Of a DNA stretch of 6,612 nucleotides, positions 6,298-6,612 are shown piece by piece. The notes beneath the pieces were generated by a model. It searched no databases and was not told where the DNA came from. It worked only from the letters and a program-made list of their open reading frames with translations. Position 1 is the first letter of the stretch. The number at the start of each line of letters is the position of its first letter. Source of the DNA: an uncultured Chloroflexota bacterium (GTDB taxonomy: Bacteria; Chloroflexota; Anaerolineae; Caldilineales; Caldilineaceae); the NCBI GenBank assembly GCA_903858085.1, contig CAIOHJ010000275.1, positions 1 to 6,612 on the forward strand. Reading direction: 5' to 3'. The translations under genes and the position numbers were made by a program.

Positions 6298-6612
6298 TTA
6301 GCTCTTGGCCGCCAACGCACTGTCGATCGCCGCCTGGATGGTGGCATAGCTGGACTCTTCCAGCAGCGTGCCGTCCACAATGACCGAAGGCGTAAACCGC
6401 AGCCCCAGCTCGGTTGCCTTCGCCAACGACGCGTTCAATGTCGGCTGATGCTGCTGGCTGTTCATACAGCCTTGGAACTGGTCGACATCCAGCCCGGCGG
6501 TGCGGGCAAATTCGGTCAGCTTTTCGTAGGTCGCCCCCCGCTGCTGCTCGACCGAGATCACCTGGAAGGCCTTGTCGTGGTACGGCCAGAACAGATTCTG
6601 GTCTGCAGCACA
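6298..6612 (-). CDS. DsbA-family thioredoxin-fold oxidoreductase, C-terminal part (partial)
   Basis: Only the last 104 residues are in the window; the frame stays open to the edge and the N-terminus, including signal peptide and CxxC active site, lies beyond 6612. The visible part begins CAADQNLFWPYHDKAF, the typical DsbA/BdbD-like helix segment after the first strand-helix unit, and later has LGLRFTPSVIVDG, where the Thr-Pro (Pro at visible residue 75) is the cis-proline loop facing the active site in thioredoxin folds. It ends with a helix and TAA. These proteins introduce disulfides into exported proteins. The DsbB homologue starts 18 bp downstream, so the two are very likely redox partners. 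A disulfide isomerase or a reducing member of the same family cannot be excluded without the CxxC region. Confidence 0.9.
   Translation of the reverse strand, partial: CAADQNLFWPYHDKAFQVISVEQQRGATYEKLTEFARTAGLDVDQFQGCMNSQQHQPTLNASLAKATELGLRFTPSVIVDGTLLEESSYATIQAAIDSALAAKS

Larger units (their letters stand above)
237..6612 (-). other. Probable operon dsbA-like / dsbB-cyt c / Ig-like protein / pth / mfd
   Basis: All five genes are co-directional with gaps of 18, 29, 1 and 43 bp, and no hairpin-plus-T-tract or promoter-like sequence is evident in any gap. The TGA-G-ATG junction at 4585-4579 suggests translational coupling. The promoter must lie to the right of the window or within a coding region. 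The grouping mixes extracytoplasmic thiol oxidation with two cytoplasmic housekeeping functions; only pth-mfd is a widely conserved neighbourhood. Confidence 0.7.

Overview
The window is a GC-rich bacterial segment in which almost everything lies on the minus strand, in the order (direction of transcription, right to left) DsbA-family oxidoreductase (partial, 6612-6298), DsbB fused to a c-type cytochrome (6279-5386), a secreted and membrane-anchored Ig-like protein (5356-4583), peptidyl-tRNA hydrolase pth (4581-4000) and transcription-repair coupling factor mfd (3956-237). Gaps are 18, 29, 1 and 43 bases, so a single operon is likely; its promoter lies outside the window. A possible plus-strand gene ends at position 55 and would converge on mfd.

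The organism is probably a member of the Chloroflexota (Caldilinea/Anaerolineae-like). This is inferred from the high GC content, the Thr-Pro-rich extracytoplasmic linker of the anchored protein, a DsbB of the short BdbC type, and a membrane protein carrying a cytochrome c. No phylogenetic marker comparison was possible, so the assignment is moderate at best.

Region by region: 1-55 may hold the last codons of an unidentified plus-strand gene. 56-236 is the convergent intergenic region and contains nine copies of an 11-bp repeat (123-224). On the mfd transcript this reads as a G-free, C-rich, evenly spaced tract that looks like a Rho utilisation site. 237-4581 holds the conserved pair pth-mfd (translation quality control and transcription-coupled repair). 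4583-5356 encodes a protein of unknown function with signal peptide, Ig-like domain, Pro/Thr linker and C-terminal membrane helix. 5386-6612 encodes an oxidative-folding module.

The most interesting item is the DsbB-cytochrome c fusion. Thiol electrons from the DsbA partner would enter the DsbB half, and a fifth membrane helix places the haem domain on the same outer face as the DsbB active-site cysteines. This suggests direct or quinone-mediated delivery of electrons from disulfide formation to the respiratory chain. The second item is the G-less 11-bp repeat array directly behind mfd.
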